Origin: Ornithinibacillus bavariensis
GTDB taxonomy: Bacteria; Bacillota; Bacilli; Bacillales; Amphibacillaceae
Assembly: GCF_050433565.1 (NCBI RefSeq)
Contig: NZ_JBNPWZ010000012.1
Coordinates: forward strand, 30,019-94,018
Direction of reading: 5' to 3'
DNA: 64,000 nucleotides
Both the position numbers and the translations under genes were made by a program. Within the stretch, counting starts at the first letter, position 1, and every line of letters begins with the position of its first letter. This document shows positions 9,182-16,680 of this stretch, piece after piece. Under the pieces are notes generated by a model that did no database searches, had not been told where the DNA came from, and was given only the letters and a program-made list of their open reading frames with translations.

Positions 9182-9207
9182 AAAATATTAATAATATAAA
9201 TACGCCA

Positions 9208-9246
9208 AAAGAGCCTGTAAGTATATCTCACAGGCTCTTTATTAGA
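9208..9246. terminator. Bidirectional terminator
   Basis: Stem AAAGAGCCTGT (9208-9218) with ACAGGCTCTTT (9230-9240), T-rich on both strands. It ends the symporter on the + strand and the SRAP gene on the - strand. Confidence 0.85.
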
Positions 9247-9292
9247 TTATATACCGAAGTAGAATCAGAATTTGTCGCTATATATTAGAAAA

Positions 9293-9961
9293 CTAATTCG
9301 CTAAAGGCGCAATACAAGCTTCATCATTGTTCTTAGCAGTATTAACATAGTTTGAAACATTATAAGCTGCAAATTTTTCTGGTTCTAGGTTAAAGAGAAA
9401 TTCATGTGCTTTATTAGGTTCCATCACTTCTGGTGCAATCCATTCATCCTCCTTATTCTTCGGAAGGATAATTGGCATTCGATGATGTATCTCCTTCATA
9501 AAAGGATTTGCTTCACGTGTTAATATCGTGCAAGTAAACAAGTCCTTTCCATCATGGCTCCACCTATCCCACAAACCTGCAAAAGTAAAAAGCTTTCGGT
9601 CCGTTAAGTGGATGCGCTTAGGTTGTTTCGTATCCCCTATTCGTTGCCATTCATAAAAGCTATCAGCTACTATTAAACAACGCTTACGCTTCATAAGATT
9701 TTTAAAGCTAGGCTTTTGATGTGCAGATTCACTTCTGGCATTAATCATTTTATAGCCAATCCTGTCATCTGTTGCGAATGAAGGAACAAGCCCCCAGCGT
9801 AAATATCCTGCTCGCTTCGCTTTTCCATCGTTAATAATAGCTAACACTTTTTGACCTGGAGCAATATTAAAGCTAGGCTGATAATCATCAATCTCTTGTT
9901 GAATTCCATACTCCTCTAAAATTTCTAGCTCATCTGCTAAAAGCGTGTACCTCCCACACAT
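9293..9961 (-). CDS. SRAP-domain protein (YedK/HMCES family)
   Basis: Abasic-site sensor that forms a covalent thiazolidine link to AP sites in single-stranded DNA through Cys2. The protein must begin Met-Cys, so I start it at ATG 9961 (M-C-G-R-Y-T-L), which has AAGGAGG 8 bases upstream; the longer frame from 9997 is a false start. 222 residues. Other active-site residues are visible: Asn in N-A-R-S-E, Glu in F-Y-E-W, and His in H-H-R-M-P. It follows glutaminase by 25 bp on the same strand and may share its transcript, though no functional tie is obvious. Confidence 0.92.
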   Translation of the reverse strand: MCGRYTLLADELEILEEYGIQQEIDDYQPSFNIAPGQKVLAIINDGKAKRAGYLRWGLVPSFATDDRIGYKMINARSESAHQKPSFKNLMKRKRCLIVADSFYEWQRIGDTKQPKRIHLTDRKLFTFAGLWDRWSHDGKDLFTCTILTREANPFMKEIHHRMPIILPKNKEDEWIAPEVMEPNKAHEFLFNLEPEKFAAYNVSNYVNTAKNNDEACIAPLAN

Positions 9962-9986
9962 GAAAATACCTCCTTCAACATAGCTA

Positions 9987-10982
9987 TTAGAAAACACTTA
10001 AATCCCACTGAGAGGCAATATGCTTCAATAGCTTTATACCTGCTATACTGTTCCCTCTATCTTCTAATGCCGGTCCATAAACTCCAATTCCACAACCTTC
10101 TATAAAAGGAAGGTATCTTTCTCTTACCCTTGGTGGTGCTACCGCCATGATTCCACCAGAGACCCCACTTTTTGCAGGGATTCCAACATAGGTAGCAAAT
10201 TTTCCTGATGCATCATACATACCACAGGTTAGCATTAAGGCTTTTACAATTCGAGCTATTTGTCGTGGAATGATTTCTCCCTCACCAAAGGGATCCCTTC
10301 CATCATTGGCAAGTATTAAACCAATCCTTGCTAAGTCATCAACCGTTATTTCAATGGAGCATTGCTTAAAATAAGTCTCTAATGTTAATTCAAGATTAGA
10401 CTCCAAAAATCCTGTCTCCACTAAATAATAACCAATTGCCCTATTTCTAGCCGAAGACTCCTCCTCTGATTCAAATACAGCCTGATTTATAGTAGGGCGA
10501 TAGCCAATCATTTTTTCCAATAGCTTTAAAATCGGTTCTAGTTTTTCCATTGCCGTCTTACCATTTAACATTGATGTAACGGTTAATGCACCTGCATTCA
10601 CAAAAGGATTTAACGGTTTATCAATGCTTTTCATTTCCAAGTGCATGATAGAATTAAATGCCTCCCCGGTCGGTTCAACGTCAACCCGGTCAAGAACATA
10701 ACCAATCCCCTTTTCCATACAGGCCACCATAAAACTAATTACTTTAGAAATGCTTTGGATTGTAAACGGAATATCCGTATCACCTGATTTAACAATCATG
10801 CCATTCTTTCCATGAATAGAAATTCCAAGATGGTTTGGATTTGCTTTTGCCAAAATTGGAATATAGGATGCTACTTGTCCCTCTTTTGTATGCTTTCGAT
10901 AAAAATCAACCCAATCATCTACATATCCTTGCAACCAGTCTTTGTCTGCCTTTGTGCTCCAATTCACAGTACCCTGAACCAT
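9987..10982 (-). CDS. glsA: Glutaminase A
   Basis: Hydrolyses glutamine to glutamate and ammonia in the cytoplasm; serine-dependent beta-lactamase-like fold. The S-x-x-K catalytic pair is Ser77 and Lys80 (T-I-Q-S-I-S-K). Other family motifs seen are F-N-P-x-V-N-A-G-A (as L-N-P-F-V-N-A-G-A), Y-Y-L-V-E and S-G-V-S-G-G-I. 331 residues, slightly longer than the usual 305-310 because of the N-terminus. B. subtilis has two such enzymes (YbgJ/GlsA1 and YlaM/GlsA2). First of a two-gene unit with the SRAP protein. Confidence 0.95.
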   Translation of the reverse strand: MVQGTVNWSTKADKDWLQGYVDDWVDFYRKHTKEGQVASYIPILAKANPNHLGISIHGKNGMIVKSGDTDIPFTIQSISKVISFMVACMEKGIGYVLDRVDVEPTGEAFNSIMHLEMKSIDKPLNPFVNAGALTVTSMLNGKTAMEKLEPILKLLEKMIGYRPTINQAVFESEEESSARNRAIGYYLVETGFLESNLELTLETYFKQCSIEITVDDLARIGLILANDGRDPFGEGEIIPRQIARIVKALMLTCGMYDASGKFATYVGIPAKSGVSGGIMAVAPPRVRERYLPFIEGCGIGVYGPALEDRGNSIAGIKLLKHIASQWDLSVF

Positions 10983-11083
10983 CTATTTCACCTCAAAAAA
11001 CTATTCGACAAAAATCATCTGCTAACAGTAGTATGTATCGTAATTCTCTATATATCAACTAAATTAACTAACATTTTCCGTTA

Positions 11084-11119
11084 CAAAAAAACAGCGGGCT
11101 GGAACTATAAGCCTCACTG
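11084..11119 (-). terminator. Terminator after plsC
   Basis: On the - strand CAGTGAGGCT (11119-11110) pairs with AGCCCGCTG (11100-11092) with one bulge, followed by TTTTTTT. Confidence 0.7.
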
Positions 11120-11137
11120 CTCTTAGAATAGATAAAA

Positions 11138-11911
11138 CTAGTGTGTGTGAATTACAATATCCTCATTAGAGGCATCCTCATTACTAAGCACATCGTTCAG
11201 TGGTAATGCGGATTGAACAATTCCTTGAAGCTTTGCAGCTAATTCAGCACTTTTTAATGATATAAATTGTTCTGGTAAAATCGGTTTATGAATAGTCATG
11301 TAGATGGTTGTACCCTTTACACGTCCATTCTCTTCCTCTAGCATTTTATAAGTTCCATTTATTGTAACAGGCACAATCGGCACTTTAGCTTTAGTTGCTA
11401 GACGTAAACTACCTGGTTTAAATTCATTAAGCTTCGTCCCTCTACTTCGGGTACCTTCAGGAAAAATAACAATGGAATGACCATTTTTCAAATTTTCAAT
11501 CCCTTGATTAATAGCGTTCATTGATTGACGCCGATCAGATCGGTCAATAAACACACACTGAAGCAGCTCCATCCAGGTACTAATAATTGGTAGTTTTTTT
11601 ATCTCTTTTTTAGCAATGAATCCAACCGGTCTTCCAAGATGTCCTAAAATGGCTAATATATCAAATAACCCTTGATGGTTTGCTACATATAGAACTGGCC
11701 CATCAGGAATATTTTCTCTTCCTGTAACATGAACATTTGTGCCTGTTTTCTGAATTACCTTTTGAGAAACACGCATCGGTGTCTCAAAAATTTTTCTAAG
11801 AGTTTCATCTGTGCTAGGTTGTTGAATGAATCGCTTCGCTTGTTTTAAATTGAATAGACTTCCAATAACTAATATAATGGCATATGTATAAATCCAAAAC
11901 GTAAATAACAT
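11138..11911 (-). CDS. plsC: 1-acyl-sn-glycerol-3-phosphate acyltransferase (PlsC family)
   Basis: Membrane-associated enzyme that acylates lysophosphatidic acid to phosphatidic acid in phospholipid synthesis. Seen: an N-terminal membrane helix, the N-H-Q-G-L-F-D catalytic H-x4-D motif, and the phosphate-binding F-P-E-G-T-R-S motif. I start at ATG 11911 (M-L-F-T-F-W) because GGAGGGGA lies just before it; the frame from 11926 begins inside that site. 257 residues. Monocistronic. Acyl-chain preference cannot be read. Confidence 0.88.
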   Translation of the reverse strand: MLFTFWIYTYAIILVIGSLFNLKQAKRFIQQPSTDETLRKIFETPMRVSQKVIQKTGTNVHVTGRENIPDGPVLYVANHQGLFDILAILGHLGRPVGFIAKKEIKKLPIISTWMELLQCVFIDRSDRRQSMNAINQGIENLKNGHSIVIFPEGTRSRGTKLNEFKPGSLRLATKAKVPIVPVTINGTYKMLEEENGRVKGTTIYMTIHKPILPEQFISLKSAELAAKLQGIVQSALPLNDVLSNEDASNEDIVIHTH

Positions 11912-12309
11912 CGCTGTCCCCTCCATTGTTCATTATACTAAGAACCTAGCAATGTTAAAAGTTTTGAGTGAACTAAAAGTTTGCCCAAGGAACTGTAATT
12001 AAATTCCCCAAATAAAGCTGAGAAAGAAAATCCCTTTTATTCTTAGACATATTTTTCACCATATTTTTCCTCTTCTATTACAATCGGAAAAAAATGTAAA
12101 GCAATTGAAACTTGAGTTTGTCTCCAGAATATCTTATTTTAGTATAGTAGCTATTTTTATATAAAACATTAGAAAGCCAATAATTGCTAATAATGTTAAA
12201 TATATTGCAGATAATAAATTTATCTGACCTTATAACACCCATAAATTTATTGTCGAATAAGAAAGTTATAATACACAAACATTATTCGTCATCACTGGAG
12301 GATTTTATT
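11912..12309 (+). promoter_or_regulatory. mreBH upstream region with a SigI-like promoter
   Basis: This 398-bp gap holds no convincing gene. Near its end lies ACACCC (12235-12240), a 13-base spacer, and CGAA (12254-12257), which resembles the SigI promoter type described for B. subtilis mreBH and lytE. A TATAAT-like box at 12267-12272 has no good -35. The ORF that could start at 12184 runs through these elements and is not used. Confidence 0.5.
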
Positions 12310-13317
12310 ATGTTTTCAAATGCAGAAATTGGAATTGATCTTGGAACTGCTAATATACTTATTTATTCCAAAAACAAAGGAATTATTTTAAACGAGCCAT
12401 CTGTCGTAGCCATAGACATAAACACAAAACAGGTAGTTGCTGTCGGTGCTGATGCGAAAGAGATGATAGGTAAGACCCCAAGAAACATTGTCCCTATCCG
12501 ACCATTAAAAGACGGTGTTATTGCCGATTATGATATTACTGCACAAATGCTAAAGGCTTTTCTTAAAAAGGTAAGTAAAACACTAGGCATGTCAATGCGT
12601 AAACCAAATGTAGTTGTATGCACACCATCTGGAAGCACAACTGTTGAACGAAGAGCAATCCATAATGCCGTGACAAGCTATGGTGCAAAACAGGTTCATT
12701 TGATTGAAGAACCAGTAGCAGCAGCTATTGGTGCTGATTTGCCAGTGGATGAACCAATCGCTAACGTTATTGTTGATATCGGCGGAGGTACCGCAGAGAT
12801 TGGGATAATTTCTCTAGGTGGAGTAGTTTCCTCAAGCTCGGTTCGTGTTGGTGGAGACAAGATGGACGACGAAATTATTCAATACATCCGTAAAAAATAT
12901 AATATTTTAATTGGTGAACGTACTGCAGAAAATGTAAAAATTGAAATTGGTTATGCACATCCAAATCATAAAGAAGAGTTTGTTGATGTACGTGGTCGCG
13001 ATATGGTAACAGGTTTACCAAAAACCGTAACCATTTCATCAAAAGAAGTATACCAAGCTATTAAAGAGTCCTTAGAGCAAATACTACAGGCTATTCATGT
13101 TACGCTTGAAAATTGCCCACCAGAACTAAGCGGTGATATTGTTGATCGTGGAATTGTTATTACTGGTGGAGGTTCCTTATTAAAGGGTATGCAAGAATGG
13201 CTTGCAACCGAGCTATCCGTTCCAGTTCATATTGCACCAACCCCACTTGAATCAGTTGCAATTGGTACAGGTAAAGCAATTAAAATGATAGCAAAGCTCG
13301 AGAAAGCTGCAAAATAA
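12310..13317 (+). CDS. mreBH: Rod-shape determining protein MreBH
   Basis: Actin-like ATPase that forms membrane filaments and guides cell-wall synthesis; in B. subtilis MreBH directs the hydrolase LytE. The actin-fold signatures are visible: G-I-D-L-G-T-A-N at the N-terminus, V-D-I-G-G-G-T in the middle, and V-I-T-G-G-G-S-L near the end. From the ATG at 12310 (GGAGG 9 bases upstream) it has 335 residues, the same length as B. subtilis MreBH, and it is not in an mreBCD or spoIIID-mbl setting. Mbl is the alternative; the start M-F-S-N-A-E-I-G and lone context favour MreBH. Confidence 0.85.
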   Translation: MFSNAEIGIDLGTANILIYSKNKGIILNEPSVVAIDINTKQVVAVGADAKEMIGKTPRNIVPIRPLKDGVIADYDITAQMLKAFLKKVSKTLGMSMRKPNVVVCTPSGSTTVERRAIHNAVTSYGAKQVHLIEEPVAAAIGADLPVDEPIANVIVDIGGGTAEIGIISLGGVVSSSSVRVGGDKMDDEIIQYIRKKYNILIGERTAENVKIEIGYAHPNHKEEFVDVRGRDMVTGLPKTVTISSKEVYQAIKESLEQILQAIHVTLENCPPELSGDIVDRGIVITGGGSLLKGMQEWLATELSVPVHIAPTPLESVAIGTGKAIKMIAKLEKAAK

Positions 13318-13347
13318 AACGGGAGTTCTCTCCTGTTTTATTTTTTT
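13316..13347 (+). terminator. Terminator after mreBH
   Basis: AAAACGGGAG (13316-13325) pairs with CTCCTGTTTT (13330-13339) and is followed by a run of T. Confidence 0.85.
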
Positions 13348-13782
13348 ATGATTACTAAAATTTTATTATACAATTTTCCCACTATATTTCCGTAGCTTGG
13401 TGTTGTTTTTTAATATCAGTATTGTAATCCCCAACATTTAATTTATGATTACAATTTTGAATGACGACGAAAACGAAAGCTAGTCTTCCTTTAAATTGAA
13501 AAAATTCCTCTAACACTATTTACAAATTTTTCAGAATACATTAAACTGAAACTAACGAGTCGTGTAAAACGCTTACAAATCAATGTGACATGACTGTTTA
13601 TACAATTCTATTAGTATCAAAATAACTGCCTAGCTTGTTCACAGTTCATCTCCTGACCTGTTTCAACAAGCCTAAAGCCAGTTCATCATGATACAGCTTC
13701 CTTGCTGTGTTCATTTTGAGATTGGCTTTTTTTGTTTGTTAAAATGTAACATCACATGGAAAAATTAGAAAGGAGTGAAGTC
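13348..13782. other. Long leader region before the CoA-transferase cluster
   Basis: 435 bp without a gene. Two structures stand out. At 13563-13577 TGTAA-AACGC-TTACA is a 15-bp palindrome that could be an operator; it resembles a cre site but is one base too long. At 13674-13683 AAAGCCAGTT pairs with AGATTGGCTTT (13719-13729), with a small ACAGC/GCTGT hairpin inside and a TTTTTTTG tail. This second structure could be a leader attenuator or the terminator of a short transcript. The rest is plain A/T-rich DNA. Confidence 0.4.
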
Positions 13783-14940
13783 GTGACGGGAGCTTTAAGT
13801 AAAATAAGAGTACTTGACTTATCCCGTGTTCTTGCAGGACCTTACTGCACGATGATCCTAGGTGATCTAGGTGCTGAAGTGGTAAAAGTAGAAGCACCCG
13901 GTGGAAGTGATGAGACACGATTCTGGGGGCCACCTTTTCAGAATGGTATAAGTGCCTATTATTTGTGTGCTAATCGTAATAAGAAAAATATCACACTTAA
14001 CTTAAAGTCCACAGAGGGAATTGATACAATTAAGAGCTTAATTCAGGAGTCTGACGTCATTATTCATAATTTTAAAACGGGAACCATGGAGCGTTTTGGA
14101 ATTGATTACGAATCATTAGAAAAACTAAACCCTGGTATCGTGTACTGCTCCATTACTGGCTTTGGTGAAACTGGCCCGTATAAAGAGTTACCTGGCTATG
14201 ATTTTATCATTCAAGCCATGAGTGGGCTAATGAGTATTACTGGTGATGAACATTCCGGTCCCCAAAAGGTAGGGGTCGCAATTACAGATATTTTGACTGG
14301 AATGTATGCAGCAATCGGTATCCAAGCAGCATTGCTTGAACGAGAAAAGTCAGGACGAGGTCAAAAACTGGATATTTCTCTATATGACTCTGCTGTGAGC
14401 GCATTAGTCAATATTGGAAGTAATTATTTAATGGCTCAAAAAGTCCCATCTCGACTTGGTAATCAGCATGCCAATATTGTTCCCTACCAAACCTTTGAAA
14501 CAATGGATGGACATATGGTGATTGCAATTGGAAATGACAATCAATTCAAAGCTTTTTGTACGATTCTAGGAAAAGAACAATATAGTGAAGATGAGCGTTT
14601 TAAGACAAATCCAAAGCGTGTAGAAAATCGGGATACGATTGTTCCACTAATCCAAAAAGTTTTACTGACAAAACCAACTAGCTACTGGCTAGACAGATGC
14701 CATGAACACAATATTCCATGTGGACCAATTCAAAATTTACAAGACGTTACGGATGACCCTCAATTACACGCACGGGAAATGTTTTGGGAAATGGAACACC
14801 CAACTGCTGGCGTTATAAAGATGATTGGAAGTCCGTTAAAACTATCTCGAACTCCAGTTACATTAAGACATCATCCCCCAAACCCTGGAGAGCATAATGT
14901 TGAACTATTAGATTCTCTTAAAGTGAATAGGGAGAAGTGA
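13783..14940 (+). CDS. Class III CoA-transferase (CaiB/BaiF family)
   Basis: Moves CoA between carboxylic acids through an aspartyl thioester. Counting from the GTG at 13783, the family's catalytic aspartate is Asp169 (V-A-I-T-D-I-L-T-G-M), the same number as in formyl-CoA transferase. The GTG start has AAGGAG 7 bases upstream; the frame from ATG 13756 lacks a site. 385 residues. First gene of a cluster with an acyl-CoA dehydrogenase and a semialdehyde dehydrogenase. That setting fits a glutarate or succinate CoA-transferase (SUGCT type), though the family is broad and the acyl group is not proven. Confidence 0.88.
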   Translation: MTGALSKIRVLDLSRVLAGPYCTMILGDLGAEVVKVEAPGGSDETRFWGPPFQNGISAYYLCANRNKKNITLNLKSTEGIDTIKSLIQESDVIIHNFKTGTMERFGIDYESLEKLNPGIVYCSITGFGETGPYKELPGYDFIIQAMSGLMSITGDEHSGPQKVGVAITDILTGMYAAIGIQAALLEREKSGRGQKLDISLYDSAVSALVNIGSNYLMAQKVPSRLGNQHANIVPYQTFETMDGHMVIAIGNDNQFKAFCTILGKEQYSEDERFKTNPKRVENRDTIVPLIQKVLLTKPTSYWLDRCHEHNIPCGPIQNLQDVTDDPQLHAREMFWEMEHPTAGVIKMIGSPLKLSRTPVTLRHHPPNPGEHNVELLDSLKVNREK

Positions 14941-14945
14941 ATAAA

Positions 14946-15365
14946 ATGGCTCCAAATAATAAATTGACTGATTCTGAACAAGTGGTTGAATTTATGAACA
15001 ATCTGGAACATCCTTTTAAAGAGGAAATTATTGCAGTAAGAAAAATAATTTTAGCAACGAACAACAGAATCACCGAAAAAATAAAATGGAACGCACCAAG
15101 CTTCTGTGTGAATGGTGATGATAAGATAACATTCAATCTTCGTGGAAAAGGATTTTTTCGATTAATATTTCATTGTGGGGCAAAAGTAAAGGAAGTCCCA
15201 AATAGGCAACCCCTCATTAACGATGAAGGCGGTTTATTAGAATGGGCCAGTTCGGATAGAGCAATATTGAAATTTACTGACATGAATGATGTGATATCGA
15301 AAGAAATTTATTTGAAAGAAATTATTAATAAATGGATTGATGCAACAGAAAGTTATCCAAATTAA
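14946..15365 (+). CDS. DUF1801-domain protein
   Basis: 139-residue cytoplasmic protein with the DUF1801/YdhG-like fold: a conserved core I-T-E-K-I-K-W-N-A-P-S-F and F-R-L-I-F-H-C-G-A-K. Relatives include the YdeI/FraH-like putative iron chaperones, but no biochemical role is secure. I place the start at ATG 14946; a GTG at 14937 overlapping the previous stop is possible but lies only 2 bases from GGGAG. It separates the CoA-transferase from the acyl-CoA dehydrogenase and is unlikely to be part of the pathway itself. Confidence 0.7.
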   Translation: MAPNNKLTDSEQVVEFMNNLEHPFKEEIIAVRKIILATNNRITEKIKWNAPSFCVNGDDKITFNLRGKGFFRLIFHCGAKVKEVPNRQPLINDEGGLLEWASSDRAILKFTDMNDVISKEIYLKEIINKWIDATESYPN

Positions 15366-15380
15366 ATAGGAGTGATACAA

Positions 15381-16583
15381 ATGAATTTTAACTTTTCAGA
15401 AGAACAAAACTTGTTACGTCAAACGGTAAGAAGTTTCGTAGATAAAGAGATTATGCCATATATCGCAGAATGGGATCGCCAAGGTCAATTTGACCCAACT
15501 ATTTATAACAAACTTGCAGACTTAGGATTTATGGGAGTTTGCATTCCTGAAGAATATGGTGGAAGTGGAATGGATTATAACTCTTTAGCGATTGTGTGTG
15601 AAGAGCTTGAACGTGGGGATACAGCATTTCGAACTGCTGTTTCGGTTCATACCGGATTAAATTCTATGACTCTATTACAATGGGGAACAGAAGAACAAAA
15701 ACAAAAGTATCTGACACCTCAAGCAAAAGGAGAAAAAATCGGCGCCTTCGGTTTAACTGAGCCGGGAGCTGGTTCTGATGTAGCTTCTCTTCAATCGACT
15801 GCAGTGCGAGATGGGGATTATTATATTTTAAATGGGCAAAAAACATGGATTTCACTTTGTGATGTTGCTGATCACTTCCTAGTTTTTGCTTATACAGATA
15901 AATCGAAAAAGCATCACGGTATTTCTGCATTCATTGTGGAAAGAACCTGGGAGGGGTTCTCCTCTAAAGCAATTAAGGGGAAGCATGGTATTCGTTCTGG
16001 GAATACTGGGGAGCTTTTCTTCGATAATGTAAAAGTACCTACTGAAAACTTACTAGGGGAAGAAGGTGAAGGCTTTAAGATTGCCATGTCAGCTCTTGAC
16101 AATGGTAGATTCACCGTTGCGGCTGGTGCAGTTGGGCAAATAATGGCTTGCCTTGAATCAAGTGTGAAATACTGCCATGAACGTGAAACATTTGGAAAAC
16201 CAATCGGTAAGCATCAGTTAGTACAGCAAATGATTGCAAAGATGGAAGCAGGTCTACAGATGAGTCGACTCCTTGTCTATCGTGCTGGCGAACTGAAAAA
16301 CGAAGGAAAACGGAATACAAGAGAAACCTCTCTAGCAAAGTGGCAAGCATGTGATTTTGCTAATCAAGCAGCAGATGATGCAATGCAAATTCATGGTGCA
16401 TACGGTTATTCCGACGAATATCCGGTTGAGCGCTATCTTCGTAATTCTAAAGCACCGGTTATTTATGAAGGAACTAGAGAAATTCATACCATTATGCAGG
16501 CAGAGTATGTCCTTGGTTACCGTAAAGATAAACCATTAAATAAAACATTACCAGCCTGGAACCCAGATAAAGAATTAGTGTAA
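15381..16583 (+). CDS. Acyl-CoA dehydrogenase, possibly glutaryl-CoA dehydrogenase-like
   Basis: FAD-dependent alpha,beta-dehydrogenation of an acyl-CoA. 400 residues with the three ACAD domains. The catalytic Glu is about residue 363 in Y-E-G-T-R-E-I; F-G-L-T-E-P-G-A-G-S-D and K-T-W-I-S flank the FAD/substrate site. The segment L-E-R-G-D-T-A-F-R-T-A-V-S-V-H carries an Arg at the place where human glutaryl-CoA dehydrogenase has Arg94 (Y-R-S-A-M-S-V-Q), the residue that holds the distal carboxylate. That makes a dicarboxylyl-CoA substrate plausible but not certain. ATG 15381 has AGGAG 8 bases upstream; the GTG at 15372 is inside the site. Confidence 0.88.
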   Translation: MNFNFSEEQNLLRQTVRSFVDKEIMPYIAEWDRQGQFDPTIYNKLADLGFMGVCIPEEYGGSGMDYNSLAIVCEELERGDTAFRTAVSVHTGLNSMTLLQWGTEEQKQKYLTPQAKGEKIGAFGLTEPGAGSDVASLQSTAVRDGDYYILNGQKTWISLCDVADHFLVFAYTDKSKKHHGISAFIVERTWEGFSSKAIKGKHGIRSGNTGELFFDNVKVPTENLLGEEGEGFKIAMSALDNGRFTVAAGAVGQIMACLESSVKYCHERETFGKPIGKHQLVQQMIAKMEAGLQMSRLLVYRAGELKNEGKRNTRETSLAKWQACDFANQAADDAMQIHGAYGYSDEYPVERYLRNSKAPVIYEGTREIHTIMQAEYVLGYRKDKPLNKTLPAWNPDKELV

Positions 16584-16597
16584 AGTTACCTGTAATT

Positions 16598-16635
16598 ATC
16601 GCACCTGTAAATTGATAGAACGATACGGGTGCGAT
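16598..16635 (+). other. Intercistronic stem-loop
   Basis: ATCGCACCTGTA (16598-16609) pairs with TACGGGTGCGAT (16624-16635). There is no T run, so this is more likely an mRNA processing or stability element, or an operator, than a terminator. It lies 45 bp before the semialdehyde dehydrogenase start. Confidence 0.5.
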
Positions 16636-16680
16636 ATGCTTATTTATAGAAATAAAATACTCTTTAGGGAGGATGAAAAT

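Noticed and set aside
10812..11126. Plus-strand reading frame over the glsA start
   Set aside because: Lies opposite the conserved glutaminase N-terminus, has no ribosome binding site and no recognisable sequence.
12184..12309. N-terminal extension of MreBH
   Set aside because: Hydrophobic, unlike the family, and it spans the SigI-like promoter; the ATG at 12310 gives the normal 335 residues.
13563..13577. TGTAAAACGCTTACA as a cre site
   Set aside because: One base too long between the TG and CG of the cre consensus; kept only as an unassigned palindrome.
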